Source: Haematococcus lacustris (lineage: Eukaryota; Chlorophyta; Chlorophyceae; Chlamydomonadales; Haematococcaceae). Taken from it: a DNA stretch of 64,000 nucleotides. Both the position numbers and the translations under genes were made by a program. Shown here piece after piece: positions 22,451 to 32,000 of this stretch (the stretch's first letter is position 1; the number at the start of each line of letters is the position of its first letter). The DNA lies in contig JASKMD010000008.1 in the NCBI GenBank assembly GCA_030144725.1, positions 5,583,056 to 5,647,055 of the forward strand. The letters are read 5' to 3'. Under the pieces are notes generated by a model. That model had not been told where the DNA came from, made no database searches, and saw nothing but the letters and a program-made list of their open reading frames with translations.

Positions 22451-25174
22451 GTGCTGCTGCCGCTGCCTGGCATCGCAGCCTGGCCATAGGAGGGGTGCAG
22501 GAACATCTGTGGGTCCAGGGGCAGGGCCCTGCAAGGCCCAGGCCAGGCCAGCAGGCACACGCACCAGCTTTAGCACCTGGCCATCACCTGACCTTGTGAA
22601 AAGTAAAATAATGTAAAACTCCTGATCCACCAGAGGACATCGCTGTTTCCCCAACTGCACCCCCTTGTTAATGACAGGGACTGTGGGGAAGAGGGGCAGT
22701 GGGGCGGTGTGGGGCGGCATAGTGTGGGGCGGCACAAGGGGCCCCACCTCCTCCAGCCCCAGGCGCTGACTGGACGGTTGACAAGCAACACCATTGACTG
22801 AGCAGCAGCAGTGCGGGCCAGGGCCAGGTGCTTCCGACTGCCCACCTGCACACAGCGGTGGAACTGCTTGCATGGCATGGGCGGGCTGTTGTATGGGCGG
22901 ATGATTGCAGTATGGGTGGCAGAATGATCACAGTATGGGTGGCAGCAGGGGGCATGAGGACAAGCAGGCCACTGGTCAGGAGCTTGGAAGGGCGCATGGC
23001 ATGGCATGCTGCATTTGTTTGGGAGGTAGGGGGTTCGATCCCCACCACGTTGAATTTCAAATCATCCCATGGAGTGACTTCGCGGTCACTGTGCCGGTCG
23101 CTGAGAATGCCAAGCACACATCTCGCCTCCAGCACGCGTTTCAGCACGGTGTCGACGTCCGACTCACGCATGTGACCGCCCAATACTGAGTCCGTGATGT
23201 TGAAAGCAGCACCTGGCAGCGCAGCGACACCCGGAAAGGTTGCAATGTGGAGGATCGCTCTGCGCCGGCAGCGACAGGAAGTGAGACCGGGCAAACACCT
23301 GCATCCGCCTCCACGGCCCCAGGCGCCAGGATTGAGCAGTAATGTGTGTCTTTGCATTGCCTATGTCTGCACATGGCTGTGTGGATGAGGTGACCGGGCG
23401 AGCAGCGAAAGGCAGCAAGATACGGTGCCCTGACTTGCCGTCGCAGTTTAGGTCACACCCGGCCTTGGTCGATTGCGCCACAGCCTGCAAAATGCCAGCC
23501 GCGACTCTGCAGCACGGCAGCAGAGAGGGCATCTCGGCAACATGTGCGTCGCGCACTTTGAAAAAGCGTGGCAGACCACCAGGCTTGGCTAGCAGCTGGC
23601 TACAAAAACAGGCGGTGGCGCGATGCAGAAGCCAGCTGGCACGCGCAGTGGCGGGCACTGCCGCTGGCTGTTGGGCTTGCACTTGGAAGGCGGTCAGTGC
23701 CTGGAGGGCGGTGCTGGAGGGGCCTCCTGGTGAGTGGGGCCACTACACTGCTGAGTAAGCTGCTGAGGCCGCCATCAGCGCATGCCGCTGCCACGCTGAC
23801 GCCACACTGACGAGGACTTCAGAGCAGAGACTGAATCGCAGTTTGCAATAGCACCCAGAGCCCAACCACCGCCGCCGCCACAGCCGTCGCCGCAGCCGCA
23901 GCAGCAGAGGCAGCACGCTGGGCTGCTCCCTGCACGTCCTGCACTGAGGCCGTTCCCCTCCCATGCTAGGTGTTGGGCACTGTGTCCCTGTCATTCCAAC
24001 CCACACCATGCCAAGGCGGTGGCTGTACTCTAGGTGACAGTGGCCGTGCTGCGTGGTTGTCGCGGTGGCTGGGCTGGTGTGAGCAGCCACATGGCTGTTC
24101 AACGGACAAGCCGCATGGGTCCCTGGTCTGCTGTGCCCTCACTTGTGGCCGTCAGCGATGTCGGATACGGCTCCGCAGTCGCTCACCACGAAGCCCTGTG
24201 CATCATCACACACGTCACACCCCCTTCACACCCCCAGCTCACCCCCATCACACCCTTCGCCACACCCCTACCACCACGAGGCCACTGCTGGGTGGAGAGA
24301 GCCAACAGAACAGCTTACCCCCGCAGCAGCTAGAAACAGTGACGGCAGCAGGGTGAGCAGCATCACCCTCCCACCTATTAGTGTATAAGGCAGGTGTGAT
24401 GCGGAGTGAGGCAGGAGTGAGGCATGTGAGCGGCAGGAGTTAGGCAGGAGTTAGGCAGGTGTGAGGCGGGTGTGAGGCAGGTGTGAGGCAGGTGTGAGGC
24501 AGGTGTGTTGGTCTGCCTAGTGCCCACCCCCCACCAGGCTGACCACCCCCCACCAGGGGTCAGTGCACCTTAAAGCCCCAGTGCCGCCTCAGGGTAGTGT
24601 CCAGCAGGTCATGGTTGGCGCAGGCTGGCACCCCATTCAACCTGGCAGGGGCCAGGCCAGGGCAGCGGCAGCCACCACACCTTACCAACCACAGGCCTAG
24701 CCCGGCAGAGAGGGCTGCAGCAGGCTGACCCATCCCGCCAGCTGACACGGCAGCAGCACAGCAGGCAGGGTAGCAGCAGGGAGGGCAGGGATTTTTAGCA
24801 GTTGACCTACGGGCGCACACCTATGACCCCTCCTCCTGCACCCCACCACCTGCCCTCCCACCCTCACCCTGCAGCCACACAGGTGGCGCTGATGCAGTGC
24901 CAGCCCAGCTAAGATTGTCCTGGCTGGCACCTGAAACACCCCTGATGCAGCACCAGCACCAGCTGCTCACCAGCTGCTCACCAGCTTCTCACAGCTGCTC
25001 ACCAGCTGCTCACCAGCTGCTCACCAGCTTCTCACCAGCTGCTCACCAGCTGCTCACCAGCTGCTCACCAGCTGCTCACCAGCTGCTCACCTGTTGTAGC
25101 TGCACATCACGCTGCCAGCCTCCCCCTCACGCACACACGCCTCAAAGGCTGGCAAGTAGCTTTCCGCCAAGTCC
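17339..25174 (-). CDS. glycoside hydrolase family 3, beta-xylosidase-like (C-terminal two thirds)
   Basis: GH3 enzymes release terminal xylose/glucose/arabinose from glycans; extracellular or vacuolar location is usual. Exons, all joining in phase: 25174-25091, 24641-24569, 24195-24143, 23506-23424, 23212-23049, 22845-22748, 22528-22203, 21809-21370, 21042-20935, 20820-20734, 20125-20016, 19539-19431, 19116-19057, 18869-17942, 17712-17659, then from 17381. Motifs in order: [50 protein letters not shown] (the Asp of SDC is the expected nucleophile), [104 protein letters not shown], and the fibronectin-III-like [17 protein letters not shown]. Low-complexity Ser/Gly/Ala linkers swell exons 22528, 21809 and 18869. 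The N-terminal third is absent here: see 44015-45537. The 3' end is uncertain (between 17339 and 17128). Confidence 0.88.
17942..17943 (-). other. GC-AG intron donor in the GH3 gene
   Basis: The exon ends CCCAG and the intron begins GCAAGT. Joining to the acceptor at 17712 restores the frame and the GH3 C-terminal domain ([15 protein letters not shown]), so this non-canonical donor is supported by protein continuity. Confidence 0.7.
20370..20395 (+). other. tRNA-like B box (SINE fragment) in a GH3 intron
   Basis: GAGGGGTTCAAATCCCGC matches the tRNA T-arm/B-box pattern GGTTCRANNCC with a self-complementary stem. The rest of a tRNA is not present. Confidence 0.4.
21170..21358. repeat. 8-bp (CCGCCCCT)n array in a GH3 intron
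   Basis: About 23 copies of CCGCCCCT / CCACCCCT between exons 21809-21370 and 21042-20935. It begins right at the donor side and keeps both strands open. Confidence 0.9.
23020..23048 (+). other. tRNA-like B box (SINE fragment) in a GH3 intron
   Basis: GGGGGTTCGATCCCCACC directly abuts the GH3 exon donor at 23049. It is an excellent T-arm-like stem-loop with no acceptor stem recognised. Confidence 0.5.
24957..25092. repeat. 11-bp (CAGCTGCTCAC)n array
   Basis: About 12 copies in the GH3 intron immediately after exon 25174-25091. The array may have spread from the donor itself (CAG|GTGAGCAGCTG). Confidence 0.85.
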
Positions 25175-25588
25175 CTGCAGCCGGGCAGCACACCCACCCT
25201 CCTCCCTGCCCAACCGCCTCCTCCCTCCACCTGCCCCGGGCACAGACCAAGCCGCCTTCCACCCATCCTGCTCTAGCCCTACCCACCGCCAATTGTTGCC
25301 AGCCAGCACCTCCACCAGAGAGGCACTGGCTAGGACGAGGCATTGGGAGGTGGACGGGCTTCCATGGCCACACAGGTCACCCCAGGCCAGCAGCTGAGCG
25401 GTGTGCATCAAAAACAACAACCGGCTGGGGCAGGGGTGGCGGCGGGCAAGGACGCCAACCTTCTGCTCCTGGCGCCATGAAGGTTGTGGGGGACAGCTGG
25501 GCCAAGGCAACGATGCCCAGCAGCCACAGCAGGCTGGGGGCTTGGCGGAGTAGCCTGACACAGCCTAGGACAACACAACTGCTGGACT

Positions 25589-26088
25589 NNNNNNNNNNNN
25601 NNNNNNNNNNNNNNNNNNNNNNNNNNNNNNNNNNNNNNNNNNNNNNNNNNNNNNNNNNNNNNNNNNNNNNNNNNNNNNNNNNNNNNNNNNNNNNNNNNNN
25701 NNNNNNNNNNNNNNNNNNNNNNNNNNNNNNNNNNNNNNNNNNNNNNNNNNNNNNNNNNNNNNNNNNNNNNNNNNNNNNNNNNNNNNNNNNNNNNNNNNNN
25801 NNNNNNNNNNNNNNNNNNNNNNNNNNNNNNNNNNNNNNNNNNNNNNNNNNNNNNNNNNNNNNNNNNNNNNNNNNNNNNNNNNNNNNNNNNNNNNNNNNNN
25901 NNNNNNNNNNNNNNNNNNNNNNNNNNNNNNNNNNNNNNNNNNNNNNNNNNNNNNNNNNNNNNNNNNNNNNNNNNNNNNNNNNNNNNNNNNNNNNNNNNNN
26001 NNNNNNNNNNNNNNNNNNNNNNNNNNNNNNNNNNNNNNNNNNNNNNNNNNNNNNNNNNNNNNNNNNNNNNNNNNNNNNNNNNNNNNNN
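25589..26088. other. assembly gap (500 N)
   Basis: A run of exactly 500 N, so its true length is unknown. On the left it cuts the GH3 gene before its conserved N-terminal exons. On the right the sequence begins inside one arm of a foldback MITE. Confidence 0.99.
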
Positions 26089-26147
26089 GGACAAGGTCGG
26101 TCAACACGCAGGGACGGACGCAGGGATTAATTTGTAGGAGTGAGGTG
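26089..26147. mobile_element. partial foldback MITE at gap edge
   Basis: The end (GCAGGGATTAATTTGTAGGAGTG) matches the right terminus of the palindromic element at 27878-28115 with several mismatches further in. The other half is presumably in the gap. Confidence 0.7.
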
Positions 26148-26183
26148 TGTGGCTGAGGAGTGTGGCTGAGGTGTGTGGCTCAG

Positions 26184-26310
26184 GCAGTACCTTGAGGCTA
26201 ATGACGGCCTGTGGGGCCGCGTGAGCCTTCTGCGCTGCAGCCAGGCTGGTGGCGGGGGTGCCGGTGGAGAGGTGAGAGGCGGCGGACACCAGGGTGTGCT
26301 CCGCAACCCA
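26184..26310 (-). pseudogene. exon-like fragment, possibly ribokinase (PfkB)-like
   Basis: An open minus-strand stretch between an acceptor (CTTGCAG) and a donor (CTCAAG|GTACTG) reads ...HLSTGTPATSLAAAQKAH... APQAVISLK. This loosely resembles the LTGxPVxSxxxAxxAA...VIVTLG segment of PfkB kinases. No neighbouring exons were found. Confidence 0.25.
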
Positions 26311-26449
26311 CTGCAAGCGCACACACGCACACACACTCTCAGCCTGGCAGTGCAGGCAAGGCAGTGTGCAGGGGAAACCATGGGGGTTGCAAAGGAGGAA
26401 AGGGGTGGGTTGAAGCAAGCCAATCTGCTGAGCTAAAAACGACCTGGAA

Positions 26450-26507
26450 AGCGGTTTCCGACGCTGAGCGTGGTGTCTACGAATAGTATAGCGTGAGCAG
26501 AATTGAG
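26450..26507 (+). repeat. 57-bp repeat, solo copy
   Basis: GCGGTTTCCGACGCTGAGCG through GAGCAGAATTGA recurs at 26628-26684 and, inverted, at 41424-41480, where it forms the left part of truncated Fanzor copies B and C. Confidence 0.85.
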
Positions 26508-26689
26508 ACGAAACCCTAGCCGGACCCCACTCCCGTATGACGGTCTCATGACTGCTCGACTGTGTGGCCGCCCTTACTAGAGAGCTTCTTTCCCTTCTGT
26601 TGACCTAGGGCTGCGTAGTTACCTAGTGCGGTTTCCGGCGCTGAGCGTGGTGTCTACGAATAGTATAGCGTGAGCAGAATTGAACTTGC

Positions 26690-27181
26690 TGGAGGCCCCC
26701 AGCAGGGCAGGTGGAAGAGCGCCTGGTGCGCCCAGCCTGGAGCCAGGAGCGTGGCCAGCCAGTGCGGGGCCTGGTGTGGTGCCCGGTAGTGGCCCCCCGC
26801 AGGCCCCCACAGGCCCCCCGCAGCAGCCAGGCAGCCACACAGGCAGCAGCCTCAGAGCCAGGGCCCAGCACACCCCAGCCAGCCAAGCGCAGCAAGCGCA
26901 CCAAGGCTGAGCCAGGGGCAGCTGAGCCCACCAAGGGCAAGGGCAAGGCTGCCAAAGCCAAGCCAGCACCACAGCCAGGCAGGTGGCTGGACAGGGACTG
27001 CAATGCAGCTCTGAACATGCAGCGCATTGGGGAGAGCAGGTGGCGTCCACTAGAGCTGTGCTTCTGGCCAGACCAGGGAGCTCTGCCAGCCAAGGGCAAG
27101 GAGTACCCTGGCTTGGGCTACATGCGGCTGCGAGACAACCCCCCCAAGGCCCAGGAGCAGCAGCCTGCTGAGGCACAGTAG
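26690..27181 (+). pseudogene. C-terminal Fanzor coding fragment, copy B
   Basis: The frame is open from WRPPAGQVEERLV to the TAG at 27179-27181 (about 160 aa). It includes RGLVWCPVVAP, the Lys/Pro-rich linker and GRWLDRDCNAALNMQRIG. No start codon or N-terminal domains are present; an in-frame TGA lies just upstream in the 57-bp repeat. Confidence 0.8.
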
Positions 27182-27711
27182 TGTGTGCCCCCTCCTCTTA
27201 AGCTGTCATCAGCTTACAATTAGTGCATGTTTTGTCATGCCAACTCTACTGCATAGCCCTCGGGTCAGGCAATCATGTAGGTGGTAGGCGGCTCATGTGC
27301 CATTAGTGCACTGCAGTGTTTTTTTTTTCAAAACAGCCAAGGTGATGCTCGTAACGAAGGGTCCAGGACCATCACATGGCTGAATACGCAGTTGGTCCCG
27401 ACTGGTAACGAAAAACAAGTATCGCAGCATTTTCTTAGGCCAAAAGAAGTTTTTATATATTTTTTATACATAAAAAGACATTTTCGGTTACGAAGCAGCC
27501 GAGGCCAGCCAACGCAAGGGTCCGTTTGGTAACGAAATCCAGGCCTAAAAAACGAGCTTTTGGTTCCGATCGTTACGTATTACGCAAAAAAAACCACTGG
27601 TGCACTGGGTTTACTCCACACAGCCCAATAACACTATTTTAGCCGGAGCTAGTTAGTGGCTGCTAGTGGCTGCTATTTCCGGCTAAAATGGAGGCCCTAG
27701 TGAGGGACAAG
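27182..27711 (+). ncRNA. candidate guide-RNA scaffold of copy B, disrupted by a MITE
   Basis: It corresponds to 11750-11986 of copy A in opposite orientation. The hairpin (TTTTAGCCGGAGCTAG ... TTTCCGGCTAAAA, 27639-27688) is intact but is now about 430 nt from the ORF because of the insertion at 27314-27599. Confidence 0.45.
27314..27599. mobile_element. hAT-like MITE (286 bp) with 8-bp target duplication
   Basis: Ends CAGTGTTTTTTTTTTC and GCAAAAAAAACCACTG are imperfect terminal inverted repeats. GTGCACTG flanks both sides (27306-27313, 27600-27607). Uninterrupted copies of the host repeat (for example 11855-11870, reverse) carry the empty site once. An 8-bp duplication plus CAGTG termini fit the hAT superfamily. 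The interior is AT-rich and non-coding, with GGTAACGAAA repeated inside. Confidence 0.85.
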
Positions 27712-27877
27712 GGGCTGCGTAGTTACCTGAGGGCCCAAAACCAGATGTTGGCCCAAAACAAGATGTTGGTTCGTGTGGGTTGGGCCCAAAACAGACAATC
27801 CATAGTTGACCAGCTAATGCTTGGGCCAGGGCGGCCGGTCATGCTCGTTCATTTGGCGAACGGCCTTCATGCTTGAG

Positions 27878-28115
27878 CACTCCTACAAATTAATCCCTGC
27901 ATTCTTCCCTGCGTTTTTGGCCAACCTTGTCCGATTGGGATAAAATTTTGATAGATCGTGTTTTGCGAAAAAATAAAACATATTGTTTTTTGAAAATTTT
28001 CTCAAAAAACAATATGTTTTATTTTCTGCAAAACATCATCTTTCAACTTTTCAGCCCAATCGGAGAAGGTTGGCCAAAAACGCAGGGAAGAATGCAGGGA
28101 TTAATTTGTAGGAGT
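27878..28115. mobile_element. palindromic foldback MITE (238 bp)
   Basis: The two halves are nearly perfect reverse complements, starting ACTCCTACAAATTAATCCC and ending GGGATTAATTTGTAGGAGT, with an AT-rich centre (AAAACATATTG / CAATATGTTTT). GAGC flanks both ends as a possible 4-bp target duplication. There is no coding capacity. Confidence 0.85.
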
Positions 28116-29008
28116 GAGCGGCACAGCTCAAGGCCAGGCCGCTAGCACAGCTGCAGGGGGCACCGCTTGCTCTCCCCAACACACTGCCGGTCCAGCACCT
28201 CTCCCGATGTAGTAAACTGCCCCATGAGGGAGCGTCAGCAGCCTTGACCTTGCCAGCCTTGGCATGCTGGGGTGTGCTAGGAATGCTGATTCAGCAATGC
28301 TGAGTCCAGGCTCATAGGCTGCTGACTGTGCGCTGGATTAGAGGCATCGTCGGGCACCAATTGAAGGCTAGATGCAACAGTCGGAGGCTCATTTGCCCGT
28401 TTGGAGGCACACAATTCTTGAGCTGAAAGATTGGAAATCTTGGTGTAGCATGAGGGCTGTAGGTCACTAGGGAGCGCAATCTAGATCTAGCGCAATCTAG
28501 CGCAATCTAGATCTAGCGTTTTTTTTTACTTATGCCATGGGATGACTCCGCCCACTGAGCGTGACCCGGAATGTTAAACCATCTTTAACCAGTCGCGCTC
28601 TACCGCCCACTCAACCAGCTGCAGGCAGGCTAGGTGCATCTATCTGCCCGCCTGCCTGCAAGGCACTATGTACAGTTGTGTGAGGTCAGAATGCATGTTT
28701 GGCTGAGGCATAAGTGCCGCCAAGCATGTTGAGTTGTGCGGCTATTGTTGCCATAGCGAGTGTTTACATACTCATCGACAGTCTCGGAGTCCCGTAGTAG
28801 TAATGCAATGTACTTACATCGTGACGACGTCGTAAAGAATTAAAATAGACGTTTTGGTGTAGGGGTGGAAACTTGAAAGATTTGGGATTTTGGTGTAGCA
28901 TGAGGGCTGTAGGGGTAAGTATATCAAAACAATTGCACAACACGACCATCTGCTCGCTAATCGTGCAGCTCTCGTGCAGCTATCGTGCAGCTCACTTAAA
29001 CATAATCA
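28116..29008. other. intergenic region upstream of the plastid NFU gene
   Basis: No gene recognised. It holds CTAGATCTAGCGCAAT repeats near 28480-28515 and two copies of GGTGTAGCATGAGGGCTGTAGG (near 28441 and 28892, split here as a family-2 terminal motif; see 47270). The second lies about 95 bp before the NFU start codon and may be part of its 5' region. Confidence 0.5.
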
Positions 29009-32000
29009 ATGCAGAAATCTCAGAGCCGAACCGTTGTGCCTGGCTCGCTAAGTGCGGTACCAAAGCTACTCACGGCACGTCCACGGCGCAGCACACCCAG
29101 TCTCCGACTATGCGCATCTGCCCAGCTGCCGGCCTCAGTGCAGGGCCCGCAGACCGATGAACACGTGAGCTACGACGCGATGCCTGGGCGTTTCATCTGC
29201 TCCTCGACTCGCTCCTACACTTGCGTGTGTCCGAGATCTTGATGTCAGTCTTCCGGCCATGTGATGACGCCCCACCCAATGAAAAACCTGGTAAAATCCG
29301 TACCTTTCAGGTCCCCGCCGGCCATGCCTCGTTACATGCTGCCCTTTATGGAGATGGAGGTGCTGAGGCACATGATTCCCAAGGCCTGGCTTATCGACTG
29401 CGCCAGGCAAGCAACATGCGGTGTCACAGTCTACTAGGGCTTGGGGCTGACCACCTGTTTGAGGGCGATGGGCAGTCATGCTGCCACCCTTGCAGTTATG
29501 ATAGTTGCTGGGTCCTAGCTGTAAAAGGATCAGGACTAGTTGATCAGGACCCATCAGCAATGCTGTGGCAGGGCTAGGTGACACCATAGCTCCCTTGCCT
29601 CTTGGTGGAGTTCCTCGCACTCATCTCCTAGTCCCTGCCCACCTGGCCTGGTGAGCTTCAGGTCCAGCTACCGTGCCCGCCTTGCCCCTGTGCCCCGGTT
29701 TGCACCCTTGAAGTCTCTGCCTGCCTGCATGAAATGAGGGGCCAGGCTGGGTCCAGGGCTAGGCAGTGGGAATGAGAGAATGAGCCAGCTTTGGCTCCAG
29801 CTGCTGCTGCTTGAGCCAGGCTGGCCTCCTCCCTGGCGGCTGTAGCCAGCCTGGCCCCCTTCCCGGCTGCAGGACCAGGATGACGGCAGCCAGCTGGTGC
29901 CTGTCCACCAGTGGCTGCAGGACAGGGACAGCGAGAAGCCCTTGGGGGTGTATGGTAGGTGGGGCAGGGGCAAGCAGGGGCCGGGCAGGGGCGGGGGCAG
30001 GGGTAGGAAGGGGCTGGGCAGGGGCTGGGGCAGGATGTGGTGCATGGCATGCAGGGTGGCCCAGCACTCAGCTCCCCCAATCCCTGCCGCGGCTGACATC
30101 AGCCAAACATGATCTAGCGTATGGGTGGCTGCAGACATCCACGAAGTCAAGCCTAGCCTAGCCGCTCTGACCATCCCTCTACCGTCATGTCTTGACTGAT
30201 AGAGCTGTGCCTGCCCCCTGCCCCCTGCAGCTCTGCAGCCCTGTACTCTGCCCCCTGCCCTCTGCCCCCTGCCCCCTGCAGCCCTGCCCCCTGCCCTCTG
30301 CCCCCTGCAGCCCTGTACTGTGCGGAGGGGCGCCTGCAGTACATTGGCTTCTCCCGCAACACCGTCACGGCTATCAGGGTGGGCCAGCATGCTGCTGTTC
30401 ATGTACTTTCCCCCAGTTCCTGAGGCCTGGGGCAGTTTTGTGTTCAACTCTTTGTCATGCAGGGTCACTTGACTCGGGCAGGGCCAGAGCTGTGCGCCAG
30501 CGTGCGCAGCATGGTGTTTGCCAACAAGGCCATGCTGAGCAGGGAACTGCTGGAGAGGGAGGCGGCGGCCTGGGCTGCAGCGGCAGGGGGATGGCCACCA
30601 GGGAACGGGCCAGGTGAGAATGCGGGAGGCAGGGCAGGACAGGGAGGGCAGGGCAGGGAGGGCAGGGCAGGGGGAGGGCAGTGTCAGGTGAGATACCTGG
30701 CTGTGTGAGGGTGTCTGTGTCAGGCCATATGTGGACCCCTCCTCCCCCCTCCCTGCTTTTGCTCGCCCCTGCCTTCATGGTGAGAGCCCCTCTGACCCAT
30801 GCCCCTACGGTGGTTCGTGTGGTGCGTTGCAGAGCGTGCGGCGTGGGAGGCCAGCGCTAAGGTGCTGAGTCCAGCTGAGCTGACGGAGTATGAGGAGAAG
30901 GCTGCAAAGATGAGGTGGGACAGCCCCTGGCCAGCAGCCTAGCAACAGCCACCACCTGTATGGCGACCAGCCCTAGCACTGCAAAGCCCATCACAACCAC
31001 CTATACAAGAGCTGGGGTAGCAACAGCACTGATCTCCAGCTGGGCGCTCAATCTGCTCACCCCTCCTCCACCTGCATCTTCACCATGACGCACCATCAGA
31101 CCCGCATGTAATTGGCACCGTCACTGTTTAGTTGCGTGATAGTATTAGATAGCATTGGATAATATCGGATTGTACCAGACAGTATAGAATAGCTGTAGAG
31201 TAGCTACAAGCCACCAAGTGTCAGCTGTAATCATCCATGTGACAGTATCGGATAGCATCAAGCAGTTGGGGGCTGTGTGGTGTTGAGGCAGGGAGCTGAG
31301 CTGGACAGGCCTCCTCCTAGGGCCAGCCCCACTGCCTGCCGGCACCAGGCTGGGCCCACCATCTGAGGCAGGGAGACAGGGATGGCTGAGTGCTTGATCA
31401 AGACAGTCCCTATGGCCCCGCACAGAGCAGCTTGCTGTATCAGGAGCCTACCATCTTCACCACGCCACAGCTGGGTCCAGGCAGGGAGTTGGGCTGCATG
31501 GTGTGCTGCAGACCCTGGCCCAGACCCTCCTGGCAGCCAGGGCTGTCTGCATAGAGGCGCTGCACTCACTGGCCTGCTGCTGCCCCCCTGGCCACCTTGG
31601 CTGCAGGAGGGCTATGGGTGAGGGGCGGGAGGAGGTGATCGCGGGGACGGCGGCTGCTGCTAGTGGCGGCACTGTGTACTCTGCAGAAGAGCTGCGGAAG
31701 AAGAGGTCAGGAGGGCTGGACACACACTCAACCTCAGTCGCCTTTGACCAGGTCACACACCCAGGTCACACACCTTGGTCACACACCTTGGTCACACACC
31801 TTGGTCACACATCCTGGTCACACGCTCTGGTCACACACTCTCTGGATGAACATGGGAACGGACGGTCACACACTGGGAAAAGATGGTCAGGACCGAGGTT
31901 GGCGTGTGGATTAGCCATGGCAGTCATTCAGCCACACTGCAGTTGGGGGGTAGCAGCTGCACCCACATGGTGGAGGAAGCTGTCATGCTCCAGCTTACGC

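Larger units (their letters stand above)
26625..27711 (+). mobile_element. 5'-truncated Fanzor element, copy B, with 17-bp flanking duplication
   Basis: GGGCTGCGTAGTTACCT is found at 26608-26624 and 27712-27728. Between them are the 57-bp left piece, the C-terminal Fanzor coding region, and the conserved right end, itself interrupted by a 286-bp hAT-like MITE. Copy C has the same internal breakpoint, so B and C belong to one truncated subfamily. Confidence 0.75.

Noticed and set aside
24957..25092. Possible CRISPR array
   Set aside because: The 11-bp units are contiguous with no spacers, inside a eukaryotic intron; it is a minisatellite.
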